64,000 nt of DNA, from positions 5,170,001-5,234,000 of the forward strand of contig JAUIMM010000601.1 of NCBI GenBank assembly GCA_031769625.1. Reading direction: 5' to 3'. Under the pieces are notes generated by a model that saw only the letters and a list, made by a program, of their open reading frames with translations, searched no databases and was not told where the DNA came from. Source of the stretch: Taudactylus pleione (Eukaryota; Chordata; Amphibia; Anura; Myobatrachidae). A program made the translations under genes and the position numbers. Positions 1 through 11,059 of the stretch are shown here, one piece after another. The first letter of the stretch is position 1. The number at the start of each line of letters is the position of its first letter.

Positions 1-398
1 TGCGAAGAGTTAGTAAAGGCAGTTACTGACAGTGAGAGGAATCCCTATACCCCAGTAGTGGCGATTCAATTTTCTCAAGGACTAAAGTAACCTCCCCACA
101 ATCTGTAACAACAAGTGGAGCAAAGCCATGCAGTCACAGTTTTGCGTTTCTTTATTTGTGCACAAGCCAACAATGACCACTACAATATTGGATGTGTTAC
201 GGTTCAATGAATGGGTTAAACGTAAAAAAAAAAACTTTATATGCTTGAGTCAGCAAATGGAAACGATGCTAACGCAGACGTATTTATGTAATAGGTACCT
301 AACAAACTGGTCTTTCCTGTTCCTAAGTAATGCAGTAACACAGTGCCGCTTATGCCCCTTATGCAGTGCCCCCAGTAGTGCCCCTTACATTGGCTGCT
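1..398. other. No feature recognised
   Basis: AT-rich sequence with only short chance reading frames. I see no repeat boundary, RNA gene or coding signal. Confidence 0.5.
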
Positions 399-471
399 AA
401 AACAAACACACCACTGTTGGGTAGTACACTCACTGTGTACTACCTAGAGCAGGCGGTGGTGTGTTTGTTTT
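399..471. repeat. Nested inverted repeat
   Basis: A 16 bp arm at 399-414 (AAAACAAACACACCAC) is matched by its exact reverse complement at 456-471. Inside it lies a second hairpin, GTAGTACAC...GTGTACTAC at 421-443. The whole could form a cruciform. It probably belongs to the decayed hAT-like element that ends at 612. Confidence 0.6.
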
Positions 472-612
472 ACTATGTTACTGTGTAGTGCGGACCACAA
501 CACACAATGAAACCACTGACCTGGATGACGTCCGTCGGCACCACCCCCTCCCCGCGAGTGCCACCAGTCCGATGGCACGTGCCCCAACCAACCCCCCCTA
601 GTTACGCCACTG
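456..612 (-). mobile_element. hAT-like element fragment, one terminus
   Basis: Read on the minus strand, the sequence starting at 612 is CAGTGGCGTAACTAG, the style of hAT terminal repeat also seen at 7677 and 17192. It is followed by a C/G-rich interior. The other end and the 8 bp target duplication could not be located, so the left boundary is arbitrary. Confidence 0.4.
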
Positions 613-1133
613 TCATTGTCAGAATAAGATAAATAGAAGAAATAATGCTGTTTTGTTTGTAAATTTTTCTGTTTGGTTGTGATTAAATATTTGAAATATT
701 TAAATTTCTGTATTTTCGTAACTAGCCCCGCCTTCCCATATATATTTAAAAAATTTCTATATTTACAATTAAACATGTTTTCACTTACCCAGTAGGGATC
801 CAGGCCTTCTCTGGTAGGCATCCCGTCAGGTAGTCAACATTTAGAAGGTCGAAAAGTTCTGAATGTGGGCAGTTAGACTGCTCAAATGGACAATAGGTCA
901 ATATCCAATATGTTGACATACAATTAGGTCAACATGGTTAAACCAGGTGCGAAATCTCCAGTCATGCACCAGCTACATGAATAAGCCTGGACTGGTTAAA
1001 AAGACAGGGACTGGAATAACCCCAGCCAATATGTGTGTAAAATTCAGCATTTATAGGACAGCAGTGCACCATGTATAGTGTGCATCACCGTATATCTACT
1101 GCATTATCACCAGTACCTCAAAATGGAGTGTAA
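613..1133. other. Non-coding stretch, nothing recognised
   Basis: AT-rich DNA without supported genes. Short dyads such as GTTGACAT...AGGTCAACAT near 890-935 are visible but have no clear boundaries. Confidence 0.45.
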
Positions 1134-1453
1134 ATGTGGGTACACACCAAGCAGATATATCTGTAGATGATGATCGTTCATATAGACTGAACGACCATCA
1201 TCTTCCAGGCAACTGCGGGTCCCGCTGGACGTGGGGCGGGTCCGCCCCCTCCCCGTGGCTGTCGCTGCATGTATACAGACGATCGGCTGATCGACATATA
1301 TGTCCGCAGATATATCTGTCCATCGGCTGGTGCAGCAGAGCCGATGCGATATGTCTACAAACGACGTCGTTCACAGACATATCGCTGGCACACACAGGCC
1401 GATGGACACCAGATATATTGGCCGATCAATTGATCTGTCAGTGTGTATCAAGC
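1134..1453. mobile_element. MITE-like element with GGTACACAC ends
   Basis: The left end carries GGGTACACACCAAGCAG near 1138. The right end carries CTGTCAGTGTGTATCAAGC near 1436-1454, which is approximately its reverse complement. The interior is rich in palindromic GATATATCTG, CGATC and GCCGATG words. A related right end occurs at 22753-22768. No clean target duplication was found, so the class is unassigned. Confidence 0.45.
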
Positions 1454-2187
1454 TTAACAGCACTTGTCAAAGCCATCTTCTGAATAAAGTAAACATCATT
1501 CTGCTTCAAGAGTCTGCCTGAGCTTATTGCCTGCTGTAACCTGTGACCTATAGATAAGAGCAAACACTGGGATCCACTAACCAGCTCTCCTGCATTTAAA
1601 ATAGTATCCTGATTCAATACTTTCCCTTCTATCCATCACTCAAGAAGTACCAAGCACAGTCACCAGCAATATTTGCGGCAGTTACACAAACACTCAGTGA
1701 CAAACGCAGGATTTCTAGAGGGGGGTTTCTGAATGCCGGATTTTAGAGCGAGTTTGGCCAGTCCATGAAGAGGGCATCATTAACACTTAAACAGCTAAAA
1801 TTTGTGTCATACAAAGTGCAGTGTATGTCATAATTCCGTCATATACAGGGCCAGTAAACATAGATAACCCATTAGATGTGGCAGTAGGGCAATTCAGCCT
1901 GAGCTGAATGTTTATATTTCAAATGTGGGCATCATTCCAGAGCATTGAAGCAAATCTGGAAGTTTGGGGGAGCAGCAGAAGATCCTAGCACTGCCCTGGA
2001 CATATATGCACACATTTTCCAGATCTCCTAGTTGGTGCAAAGGTGTAATCATTACAGGTTGTGTTAATTATTTCACAGTAAAATTTAATTATATACTGTT
2101 ATAGTGGTCATGGTGTGGGTGAGGAGGGGGGGGTTCCAGGCAACCGGAAATCCCCCCTGCGATTGCCTATGACCCAGAAGTAAGCAC
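1454..2187. other. Non-coding stretch, nothing recognised
   Basis: No open frame of note and no boundary motifs. A G-rich tract lies at about 2113-2131. Confidence 0.45.
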
Positions 2188-2195
2188 ACTAAAGC

Positions 2196-2399
2196 CATAC
2201 TTGCTGACTTTCTGGATGCCCACTTCAGAAGGCAGTCAGGTTAGCACAGTAAGGGGTGTGACAGCTGCATAGGGTGGCAGTGCTGTGGGCGTGGTGGTAA
2301 GATCGCATCATTGTGGCCATGCCCTGTCTTCCAGGTGACTGGGAGTGCCACCTGATTTTGGGGAACCTCCATGTTGTTCCAGGAGAGTAGGTAAGTATG
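2196..2399. mobile_element. Short hAT-like MITE, CATACTTGC ends
   Basis: Begins CATACTTGCTGACTTTCTGG and ends with the imperfect reverse complement (GGAGAGTAGGTAAGTATG). The flanking 8-mers ACTAAAGC (2188-2195) and GCTAGAGC (2400-2407) match at 6 of 8 positions, as expected for an old hAT target duplication. A second member with a better duplication lies at 35891-36239, and a left end alone is present at about 37793. Confidence 0.55.
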
Positions 2400-2639
2400 G
2401 CTAGAGCTAATGTCTTGTCAGAATCCAATTAACCTACAGATGTGCCCTCCTCATACATCATTGCTGTAGTTGCACCAAACAGCTCCCCGTACTAATCTGT
2501 AAGCGCAGAGCATCTTTTTTATGCCAAAAATGCATGTTACAGTAATTGCAATGTGATGCCACTAGGACACACCAGGAGACTGCACTGATTTGTGTGATAT
2601 ATGACACTTATCTGTGTGCAACAGAGTCTCTGAATCTAT

Positions 2640-3179
2640 GGGCCTGATTCAGACCCACTCGCAAGCGGCTGTCCGCTCGCAAGTGGGTCGATGTTGTGCA
2701 CTGCGCATGCGCACGACGGCGGGAGCTCCGTCGTGCGCATGCGCCAGATGCGACGAGCGAAGGACTTTCCTACGCTCGTTGTGTCTGATCAAAGGGGGCG
2801 TGCTGTCGATGTTGATTGACAGCACGCCCCCTTTGGTGGGCGTGCCGGGGGCGTGCCTCCCAGACGGGGGCGTTCCCAAGGGAACGCCTACCGCCAGAAG
2901 CCGGCCCACTGACATCACTAGTGATGTCAGTGGGAGTGATTTGGGCTCTGATAGAGCCAAAATCACTCCGGGCCTTGCGGTTGAAAACCTCAACCGCAGG
3001 CTCCGGCTCGCAGTGGCGATGGTCAAGACCATCGCGGCCATCAAACTGCACGCTCGTATAGGCTGTGGGTGGTGACCCACAGCTATACGAGCGTCCAGGA
3101 GGACGCTCCATAATTATGGAGGACGGCCCTCATTCAGAGCGTGCGCTCTGCTCAGAGCGTACGGCTCTGAATGAGGGCC
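2640..3179. mobile_element. PIF/Harbinger MITE related to the 40-47 kb element
   Basis: Ends are GGGCCTGATTCAGA and, inverted, GGCCCTCATTCAGA, flanked by the 3 bp duplication TAT (2637-2639 and 3180-3182). The left subterminal part shares words in the same order with the autonomous element starting at 40081: CGCTCGYAAGCGGC-like start, GATGTTGTGCA, GCGCATGCGC and GATTGACAG. The interior has strong hairpins, including GCGCATGCGCACGACGG against its complement near 2705-2745. It has no coding capacity and is probably mobilised by a Harbinger transposase of that family. Confidence 0.75.
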
Positions 3180-3374
3180 TATATACGAAGAGCAATGATG
3201 CAGCTTTTTTCCACACCAAGCTCCATTGTGCTTCATATACAGACTCCGTTACACACAAATATACAAGTGTCGCATATCAAAGTAATAAGCACAGTCTCCT
3301 TGTGCATCCTAGTCACATTGCATTGTGATTAAGATGCATTTTCATCAAAAAAATATGCAAAAAAAAAAAAAAAG

Positions 3375-4421
3375 ATGCCTGGCACTAGCAGAGTTGCATG
3401 GGACCTGGTGGCTCACTTGTGCAAAGCATCTGGTGCAAAATGGAGCATTGAGGATAAACATTGGTGCTTGACAGTTTGTGAACCCTTCAGAATTTTCTAT
3501 ATTTCTGCTGAGATGGTGTACAAATGGAGGAAATTCCAGACCATTATTACCCTCCCAAGGAGTGGTCAACTAACAAAGATCACGCCAAGAGCAAGGCGTC
3601 TAATAGTTCACAAGGTCACAAAGGAACCCTAGGTAACCTCTAAGCAACTGAAGGCCTTTCTCACATTAGCTCATGTTAATGTTCATGAGTCCACCATCAG
3701 GAGGACACTGAACAACAATTGTGTGCATGGCAGGATTGCAATGAGAAAGCCACTGACCTCTAACAAGAACATTGCTGCCTGTCTGCAATTTGCTAAAGAT
3801 CACCTGGACAAGCCAGAAGACTATTGAAACAATGTTTTGTCTACATATGAGTCCAAAATAGAGCTTTTTGGTTTAACTGAGAAGCATTATGTATGGAGAA
3901 TGGAGAACACTGCATTCCAGCATAAAAAGCACATACCATATGTGAAACACGGTGGTGGCGGTGGTGATAGTATCATGGTTTGGGTCTGTTTTTCTGCATC
4001 TGGCCCAGGATGACTTGCCATTATTGATGGGACAATATATTCTGAATTATACCAGAATATTCTAAAGGAAAATGTCAGGACATCTGCCCGTGAGCTGCAT
4101 TTCAAGAGAACGTGGGTCATGCAGCAAGACAACGACCCAAAGCACACCAGTCATTCGAACAAAGAATGGTAAAAGAAAAATAAATTATAAGTTTTGGAAT
4201 GGTCAAGTCAAAGTCCTGACCTTAACCCAAACTAAATGTTGTGGAAGGACATGAAGCGAGCAATTCATGGGAGGAAACCCACCAACGTAACAGAGTTTAA
4301 GCAGTTTTGTACTGAGGAATGGGGAAAAATTCCTCCAAGCCGATGTTCAGGACTAATCAACAATTACCAAAAAAGTTTAGAAGCAGTTATTGCTGAACCA
4401 GGGGGTCATACCAGATACTGA
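3375..4421 (+). pseudogene. Decayed Tc1/mariner transposase
   Basis: The plus strand, read across frames, gives a degraded Tc1-type transposase. An N-terminal helix-turn-helix region (about 3400-3630) is followed by segments with the family's usual order: KHGGG near 3945, QQDNDPKH near 4120 (second catalytic Asp), SPDLNP near 4215 and a C-terminal EEW..IPPS block near 4310-4345. There are several stops and frameshifts (for example the stop at 3631-3633 and the in-frame TGA near 3825 and 4010). The first catalytic position reads TYESK where the family normally has Asp before Glu. It is much older than the two Tc1 copies at 12 and 38 kb and belongs to a different Tc1 lineage. It is certainly non-functional. 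Confidence 0.8.
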
Positions 4422-5248
4422 AAGCAAAAGGTTCACACACAGATATGTAATATTGCATCATTTTCCTCAATAAAAAAATGAGCATGCCTAATTTTTTTGC
4501 CTCATTTGTTTGATTTGGTTCTCTTGATCGACTGTACCAGTATGTTTTAGGATTTTGGGGGGAAACCTGAAGTAAATCTACTCATATATAATCAGTTTGT
4601 TGACATACACAATGTTGTGGAAGTTCACTATTTCGACACTGGCATAACATCGACATTGTGAATATTGACACCCAGTTTTATGGATAGGGTAAGATCAGGA
4701 TTAGAGTTAGGCAGAAATTAGGCTTAGTGTTAGGGCAATGTCAACATTATGCCAATGTTGAAATTTGATGTTGACATTTGGAGTTTCTCGAATTTCTATA
4801 CCACACCCATATATTATACTATCTAATACAGTATTAGTGAAACCGTATACTTTCAGCCCTCCACATAATCTCCTAAGGCTCTGTAATACAAATAACTACA
4901 AGAACACTACATACACCTCCTATCGGGGGGGTATTTATATTAATGGGTGCAGGGTGTGCACCCATTCTTTTTTTTCTCTATACTTACCTATCCGATGTCC
5001 TGTGGAGTAGCGCTACAGAAAAACGCCTGGAAAATGGCAGCGTGGCCACTTTCCCTGCATTTTACGCATGCGCAGTAAGAAAGCACACACTATTTAAAAT
5101 GTAATAACCATTAAGTAATACCACCATACCTACTTTTACGGTTAGTCAAAAACTAAGGAATCAGGGAGAGCAAGTGGCACTGCTTGCACTGTAGTCCCTC
5201 CTCATACTCTGCTCTCAATTATTGTCCTGCACTTATGCACACAAATGA
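4422..5248. other. Non-coding, with a degenerate hairpin repeat
   Basis: Contains the Tc1 3' flank and, at about 4600-4775, a repeat whose ends GTTGACAT/ATGTCAAC and GACATTGTG/AATGTTG form imperfect dyads around a TTAGGG-like core (GGATTAGAGTTAGG...GTGTTAGGG). No gene seen. Confidence 0.4.
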
Positions 5249-5256
5249 TGTGGCAG

Positions 5257-5673
5257 TTGAGATGTGCGATTTGGTTGTCATACACCTGAACTTACGGTTT
5301 CTGAGTCGAATCGAGTGCCAGTTCAGAATCACTTTGGGAATCTGAATAGAAAAAAGTCCCGCCTCAGATCACTTTTGAGGTTCTGAATAGAACCAAGTCC
5401 CGCCTCGGATCACTTTTGAGGTTCTGAGTAGAACCAAGTCCCGGCTCGGGTCAACTGTAAGTTCTGAACTCACATTTAAAAACGTAACTCGAGTTTTGGA
5501 ATGCACGTAAACAGGTCCAAATTATATAATTTTAGCTGCTTTTATTGATTTTTTTATCGATTTTAAAAAGATCTAAAACTGAACCAAAACAATTGAGGAT
5601 GGTTTAGCCAAAACAAAAACACGGTGATGGATTAGAACCAAAACTAAAACACTGGGGTCCACACACATCTCTA
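5257..5673. mobile_element. hAT MITE, TAGAGATGTG ends
   Basis: The left end is TTGAGATGTGCG. The right end read inverted is TAGAGATGTGTG, close to the TAGGGGTGTGCAC terminus of the autonomous hAT at 28225. The flanking 8-mers TGTGGCAG (5249-5256) and TATGGGAG (5674-5681) match at 6 of 8. The interior holds three tandem copies of a roughly 41 bp unit (5344-5465, GAATAGAACCAAGTCCCGCC-like). The poly-T/TTTTGGTTT-rich subterminal region also resembles the autonomous element. Non-coding. Confidence 0.55.
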
Positions 5674-5681
5674 TATGGGAG

Positions 5682-6365
5682 TGACTGCTTCAAATATGTT
5701 CTGCTATATACAGTGTTTCACCTGTGGCCCCAGCTCTTATGCAATACAAGTAAGAGTGGAGGCATAAGGATGGAAGGAGATGAAGGCTCGCCTGGCCATC
5801 AATGAGAAACCTCGAAACCTTTCGTACAGATTCTACAGAGTGTTTGAATGTCATCTTTGGTGGGGGGGTGGGATATCCTTTTAAGAATAACATTCCTAAT
5901 TTGTGCTGCTCAAAATCTACCATTATAGGCCATTAATGCTGCATGCTTAGGCTCTCAGAACATCATCTGGGACATCAAAGTGACCTGACGTTGGCATAAG
6001 CCATAAAAATAACCTACTTTTTTTATATTTTAAGTACTAAATATTTTAAAATGAAGATATAACACATTCTTATTATATGGCTTTATCAACATTTCAAATT
6101 ATGGAAAAATAAGTATTGTGAGTTATAGATGGTAATTGAAAAAAAGAAAAAGGTAAAATTGGAAAACTGGGACACATGGATGCCATATACAAGAAACCTA
6201 ACATAGTTGCCCTTTGACATGTACAAATGGTATGCAGTCGAGTTGCCGACCATCGGCATCCCAACTCTCTAATCCCAGCAAGGGTCTAATGACAGGCGTT
6301 GAAATCCTGACGCCTGTCATTTTACCTATGCCGGGACGCCCGGCATCCCAATCGAAGATAAGCAG
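5682..6365. other. Non-coding; GC dyads at the right edge
   Basis: Mostly AT-rich sequence. At 6285-6345 there are two dyads, TGACAGGCGT...ACGCCTGTCA and GCCGGGACGCCCGGC, which probably belong to the repeat containing the following minisatellite. Confidence 0.4.
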
Positions 6366-6382
6366 GGCGCCGACAGCCGCGG

Positions 6383-6630
6383 GGGGAGGGTTAGGTTAGG
6401 GGGTCCCGGGGGGGACTTAAGGTTAGGCACCCCAGCGGGAGGATTAGGGTTAGGCTAGGGGAAGGGGGGGTTAGGGTTAGACACCCCCGAGGGGAGATTA
6501 TCGTTAGGCACCGCCCCGGGAGACTTAGGTTTAGGCTGCGGGGAAGGGGGGGGGTTAGGTTTAGGCACTTACATGGGGGGTTAGGGTTAGGCAGCCCTAA
6601 GGGAGGGTCGGGGGGGGTTAGGATAGTAAA
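6383..6630 (+). repeat. Degenerate TTAGGG-like minisatellite
   Basis: About a dozen imperfect copies of a unit around GGGTTAGGGTTAGGC, separated by G/C-rich spacers (ACCCCAGCGGGAGGA and the like). It resembles telomeric DNA but contains few exact consecutive TTAGGG hexamers. It is flanked by GCCGG/CCGGC dyads at both sides (6325-6350 and 6657-6680), suggesting it sits inside a MITE. Confidence 0.7.
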
Positions 6631-6723
6631 TACTAAAATACCTGTCAGGATTAGAATCGCCGGTCTTCCAGCGTCTGGCGGTATTTCACACCGATCCCTG
6701 TACCTACACATGTCAAAGGACAC

Positions 6724-7676
6724 ACAACAGAACAGTATTGGAGCCTAAAGTTTATTGTTTTTACAAATGGTTTGAGACATTCAACTCAAGTGAATGTCCA
6801 TTGCAAATAATTGTTTTTTGATTTTGAGAACAGTAGTCGGGTGAAAATTATGGTAATATGGGGTTAAGTGCATGATTAGGAAAACTAGATGTTTGGCATA
6901 CAGAATATTGGAGTATGTCATCTGAAGGTCAGTAAGAAAGATTAGAAACTTGATGGATTAGTGAGAATGCTGAAATGTTACAAAGAACATCACACACGTA
7001 AACAAAGAAGCTGATGAATGGAGACAGCAATCACCTACTATCACAAACAGAAAAGGCTGCAGAATTGGACAATGTTTTAATAGTGGAAAACATTAAATTA
7101 CCCAGACGTTGAGTGACGTAAGGGCTTCAAGGTTTTTTTTTATGCACAGAAATATTCATTCAGTTTGTATCCTCTAAGAAAAAGTTTATTGTACCCAGTA
7201 ATAGCAAATAATACATGGCATATTACAATTTTTCAAATCAATAATTTAGAAAGTAATGTCATTATTGGTTGAGCAAAAAAACTAACTTGCAGGATAGTAG
7301 TATTGCTTCAAAACAGCATACAGTGAATAATTAGAATACATCAGAAGGATTTTCAGTTTGATTATATTCCAGTATGGAACAAATAACAGTGTGTGGGAGA
7401 AAGAAAGAAAAAAAAAAAAAGGTTAAAAAAAAATAAAAATAAATAAATAAATAGGTAGTGTAATCTCTGAGCTCCTGTCACACAAGCATCAATATGCTGC
7501 AGGCAAGAAACAGAGGAAAGAGTGGGAAAAGAGCCAAGTACCTAAAATGCATGGAGACATGAGATCCCCATGTAGCATTTTCCCTACCCTGGAAAACACC
7601 GCTTCACTTTGTTTATTTGCAGGCTGTTAACTTCTTTACATGCAGAACTAAATAAAGAAACAGCATTCATATGAAT
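6724..7676. other. Non-coding; low-complexity A-rich tract
   Basis: No gene. A purine/A-rich simple tract (GAAAGAAAGAAA, poly-A, then AAATAAAT repeats) spans about 7397-7455. Confidence 0.5.
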
Positions 7677-7905
7677 CAGGGCCGTAACTAGGGAGGTCCG
7701 ACATGTGCCATGGCACAGGGCACCACAGGGCAGGGGGCACTGCTTGGGCCTGTCCATTTTTTGTTTATAATCATTCTGATTGTAGCTTCCTTTTCTTTTA
7801 CCCTCAGCATCTCCTGGCCGCCCGTATCTCCTCCCTGGCAGACACCCCCTCCATCTGGCCTCGTCACCAAGCAACTTCAGTGACATCCTCTTTTATTAAA
7901 CACAT
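7677..7905 (+). mobile_element. hAT-like fragment, GCCGTAACTAG family
   Basis: Starts CAGGGCCGTAACTAGG. It shares about 150 bp, in opposite orientation, with the complete element at 17192-17468: GTGCCCTGTG, GGGGGCACTG, GGGCCTGTC, CATTCTNATTGTAGCTTCC. The right end is not clear. Reading frames inside are chance. Confidence 0.55.
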
Positions 7906-7910
7906 ACAGT

Positions 7911-8495
7911 GTCGGACTGGGGTATGAAAGGCTCACCAGGGGATTGCAATAGTAGGGGCCCACTGAAGGGCGTAACCTTCTGCCAAGTGGGTGTACCCAG
8001 TGAACAGAGAGACGTTGCAATAATATGTGCAAATAGATGAAGGAGGAATTGACTAGCAATAGACCTGCCAGATAAAAGTTTGTCCTGATAAATAAACTGT
8101 GTAGAAAGATATTAATAAAAAATTATGTTTTATAGATATGCCAAGCCAGCTTTTAAATAAATTGAACTACTGAAAAGAATCTAACTACTGAGACTAAGAA
8201 TTAATCCCATTTTGAATATGTGTTATTTTTGGGGTTATTATTTTTAGTTTAAATGTGTTTAACCATGGAGTTGATGAGAGCAATTTCATTTTTAACGTAA
8301 AAGAGAAATTTAATATAGTGATGAAGCTTAATAGATTGACACACCACAAGACAGGAATGGACAGAAACAAAAGTCAACAAAGGGAAAATACAGTACACAG
8401 GGCAAAAAGAAATCTGCAAGGATGTAGACGCAGACACCGAAATAAACAGCACAAACAACAGTAGATTGAACACCCGCAAAGACAGCACATAGACT
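7911..8495. other. Non-coding; possible hAT end CAGTGTCGGACTGGGG
   Basis: CAGTGTCGGACTGGGG at 7910-7925 looks like the terminus of another hAT-type repeat, but no partner end or duplication was found. The remainder is AT-rich with no supported gene. Confidence 0.35.
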
Positions 8496-8499
8496 CCTC

Positions 8500-8975
8500 C
8501 ACATGCCACTATTATGCCATCTGACTTCTGCATGCCACTATTAGACCATCAGATACTCCACATGCCAATATTATGCCATCAGACTTCAGCATGCCACTAA
8601 TATACCAACAGACTCCTCTGCATGCCACTCTTATGCCATCAGACGTCCGTATGCCATCAGATACTCCACATACTACTATTATGCCATCAGACTCCTCCAC
8701 ATGCCACTATTATGCCATCAGACTTCAGCATTCCACTAATATACCAACAGACTCCTCTGCATGCCACTATTATGCCATCAGACATCTGCATGCCACTATT
8801 ATGCCATCAGATACTCCACATGCCACTATTATGCCATCAGACTTCAGCATGCCACTATTATGCCATCATATACTCCACATACTACTATTATGCCATCAGA
8901 CTCCTCCACATGCCACTATTATGCCATCAGACTCCTCTGCATGCCACTATTATGCCATCAGACACCTCCACATTC
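8500..8975 (+). repeat. 29-31 bp minisatellite, about 16 copies
   Basis: Tandem units of the form CCACTATTATGCCATCAGAC followed by a variable 8-11 bp tag (TTCAGCATG, TCCTCCACATG, ATACTCCACATG, TCCTCTGCATG). The tags recur in a mixed order, so there is weak higher-order structure. The overlapping reading frames here (8573-9159) are artefacts of a repeat that happens to lack stops. Confidence 0.85.
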
Positions 8976-9830
8976 AGTTACACAGATTAGAATAAACATG
9001 ATGATTAATTTCATACACATACACACGCACATATCCTCAACTGTTACAGTATGCCTGAGCAGGGAAACTTCTATTCTGTCCAGACTGCCCAAGTCAAGGG
9101 CAGCCGTGTCCATTCCTGTATCTTTTACTGAGGCTGTGGCTGGTACATTATGCAAATGACACAATATAAAGCCCTTCCCTGGTGCACATCCATACGTCCA
9201 AATGTGCAAGGACTGAGATGCCCACACTGAAATACCACTTGGCGTGTCTTTAGATACACCATCTGCGCACTCTAAATTTGCACCAGAACTTTGTCAGATG
9301 CTGATTATCCATCTGAATTTAGCCTACTATGTGAACGTTTCTGCGTCTATGAATGCAACCACGATCAGCGGCACGCCTGCGACACTCCAATAAAACAAAA
9401 ACTCTACATGCTTCTATTAGCCCCCATCTTACCTCCCAGTCACCACCCAGGAATGACCCATACATTTCTGCTACCGTATTGTAATGTGAAAGAGACAGAC
9501 ATGCTCTGAGTGGAGCACTCTTGAAAATGTTTAATGTATAGATTAAAACTTAAAATTTTAATTGTCAAATAATATATGTTGGGAACAGACAAATCATTTT
9601 AAAATTAGATCCGTAATCCAACCTATGGGATGGAATTTCAGGTAACTTTGTTCGAAAGTAATAAGTCACTGGTTTGTAGCATATATTAACAATTGGAAGG
9701 TACTGTATGTTCAGTTATCATCTTATACATATATAACCATGGTTGCATCAATCAGAGATCTGCAGCATATGTTTGTGAAAGAAAGATGTCATAACCAAAA
9801 GCGTATGAGGCAAAGTAATTAGGTGCCTCA
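8976..9830. other. Non-coding; dispersed-repeat segment at 9150-9300
   Basis: No gene. About 150 bp around 9180-9290 (CCAAATGTGCAAGGACTGAGA, GGCGTGTCTTTAG, CACCATCTG, GCACCAG) is recognisably related to 48340-48490, so a dispersed repeat is present. Its limits are not visible. Confidence 0.4.
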
Positions 9831-9904
9831 GAACTGTAACTAGACAGTGCCCTGTGTGAGAAAGAGCATTGGTGCCCCCCAGATGCAGCACTCACCTGCC
9901 CAAT

Positions 9905-10134
9905 ACATTTGAATTATCCTAACTGTGCCAAGTATAAGATACTAATGTAGCAGGTGACCACCAAATATCCAATAATGTCTTCTTATTTGCCATCATCTTA
10001 TTTAAATGAAGATACAGGATGATCCTGTGTCTTCATTTAAAAAAGATGATGGCAAACAAGAAGACATTGTTTATTGGTCACCTGCTATATTACTGCCTTA
10101 TACTTGGCACAGTATGGATCATTTTAATATTAAT
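9905..10134. repeat. Large palindrome / fold-back element
   Basis: Two arms of about 110 bp are inverted around position 10019-10020 (ACAGGAT|GATCCTGT). The match runs out through TTCATTTAAA, GATGGCAAA, AGAAGACATT, GGTCACCTGCTA, CTTATACTTGGCACAGTATG and their complements, with scattered substitutions. It has no obvious target duplication. It is probably a fold-back MITE and would extrude a long hairpin in single-stranded DNA. Confidence 0.75.
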
Positions 10135-10737
10135 ATAATATCAGGTCAAGTTGTAAAGCAACTTTACCCCCACTCCCCCTTGTACCAAGGGGCTCTCCTA
10201 TATGCAGTCAGCAGCACTCACGTGGTCAATAACCGGCACAGACTGAGTGACTGATACCTGTGTTTGGAGTTGGGACGGACACTGTCACTAGAGTACTGCC
10301 TGGATCGGACCCTGCCTGTCACGTCTGCGCCCAAATGCAACCACTCCTCACTCTTGCTAGTGGCACTGTGGGGGTGTGGAGAGGAAACGTCATGACGTCT
10401 CCAAGACCCTACAGAGAGTGCGCAGAGTGTGGGTGCCAGCCGGAGGAGGCGGAGCTAAGGGAGATTGATAGACAGGCAGGGGCTACGGTGAAGTAGGCTG
10501 GCACAAACTGCTACTAATATACATAGCAGCAGGCAGCCCGGGAAATAAAAATTGTGGTGGGCGTATATATTCACAAAAAAACAGCTTGCCAATGTATGGA
10601 TGCAAAGTTATAAGGCATACATGTGACCCGTCTTTCTTAATTAGTCACAGTCGACCAGGTGCATAATTATATAATCAGTAATGGTGAAGTAATTTATAGC
10701 CCATATAGTTCTGGTTTACATAAAGTTAAAACATAAA
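10135..10737. other. Non-coding stretch, nothing recognised
   Basis: Moderately GC-rich DNA at 10260-10500 without a convincing open frame, splice pattern or repeat boundary. Confidence 0.4.
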
Positions 10738-10979
10738 AGGCCCCCATAAACCTACCAGTGGATTACCGGATCCTGCAATGGGATCAGAAATGCCAGTGAT
10801 GTTCCTTGATCCGTCGGAGGATCGGTGAAATCCACCATGTTAAATTTCACAGATTTGCAAATCACGATCACATTTGATCGTGATCGGCAAATCGGTGAAA
10901 TCCAACATGTTGGATTTCACCGATCTTGCAATGCCGGGTTGCAGGAATGCAGCGATCCGTCTGTAGTGTATGGGCTCCT
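10738..10979. mobile_element. MITE with AGGNNCCCATAMAC ends
   Basis: The left end AGGCCCCCATAAACCTAC and the inverted right end AGGAGCCCATACACTAC match imperfectly. The interior contains stacked dyads (GGATCCTGCAATGGGATC, GATCGTGATC, GAAATCCAACATGTTGGATTTC). Class and target duplication are uncertain. Confidence 0.45.
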
Positions 10980-11059
10980 AAGCACAGGACAGCACAGAAA
11001 TTGCAGAGAAACCTCTTTAGTGATGTCAGAAGTATATAATAAAGACACAGGAGCAAATA

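Noticed and set aside
2614..3111. Overlapping reading frames of 81-153 codons on both strands
   Set aside because: They lie in the GC-rich palindromic MITE 2640-3179, where both strands are similarly open. No domain.
6383..6630. True chromosome end or telomere
   Set aside because: Repeats are imperfect with GC spacers, are flanked on both sides by ordinary sequence, and are too short.
8573..9159. Overlapping 122-140 codon frames
   Set aside because: All fall in the 29-31 bp minisatellite and read the same sequence in different phases.
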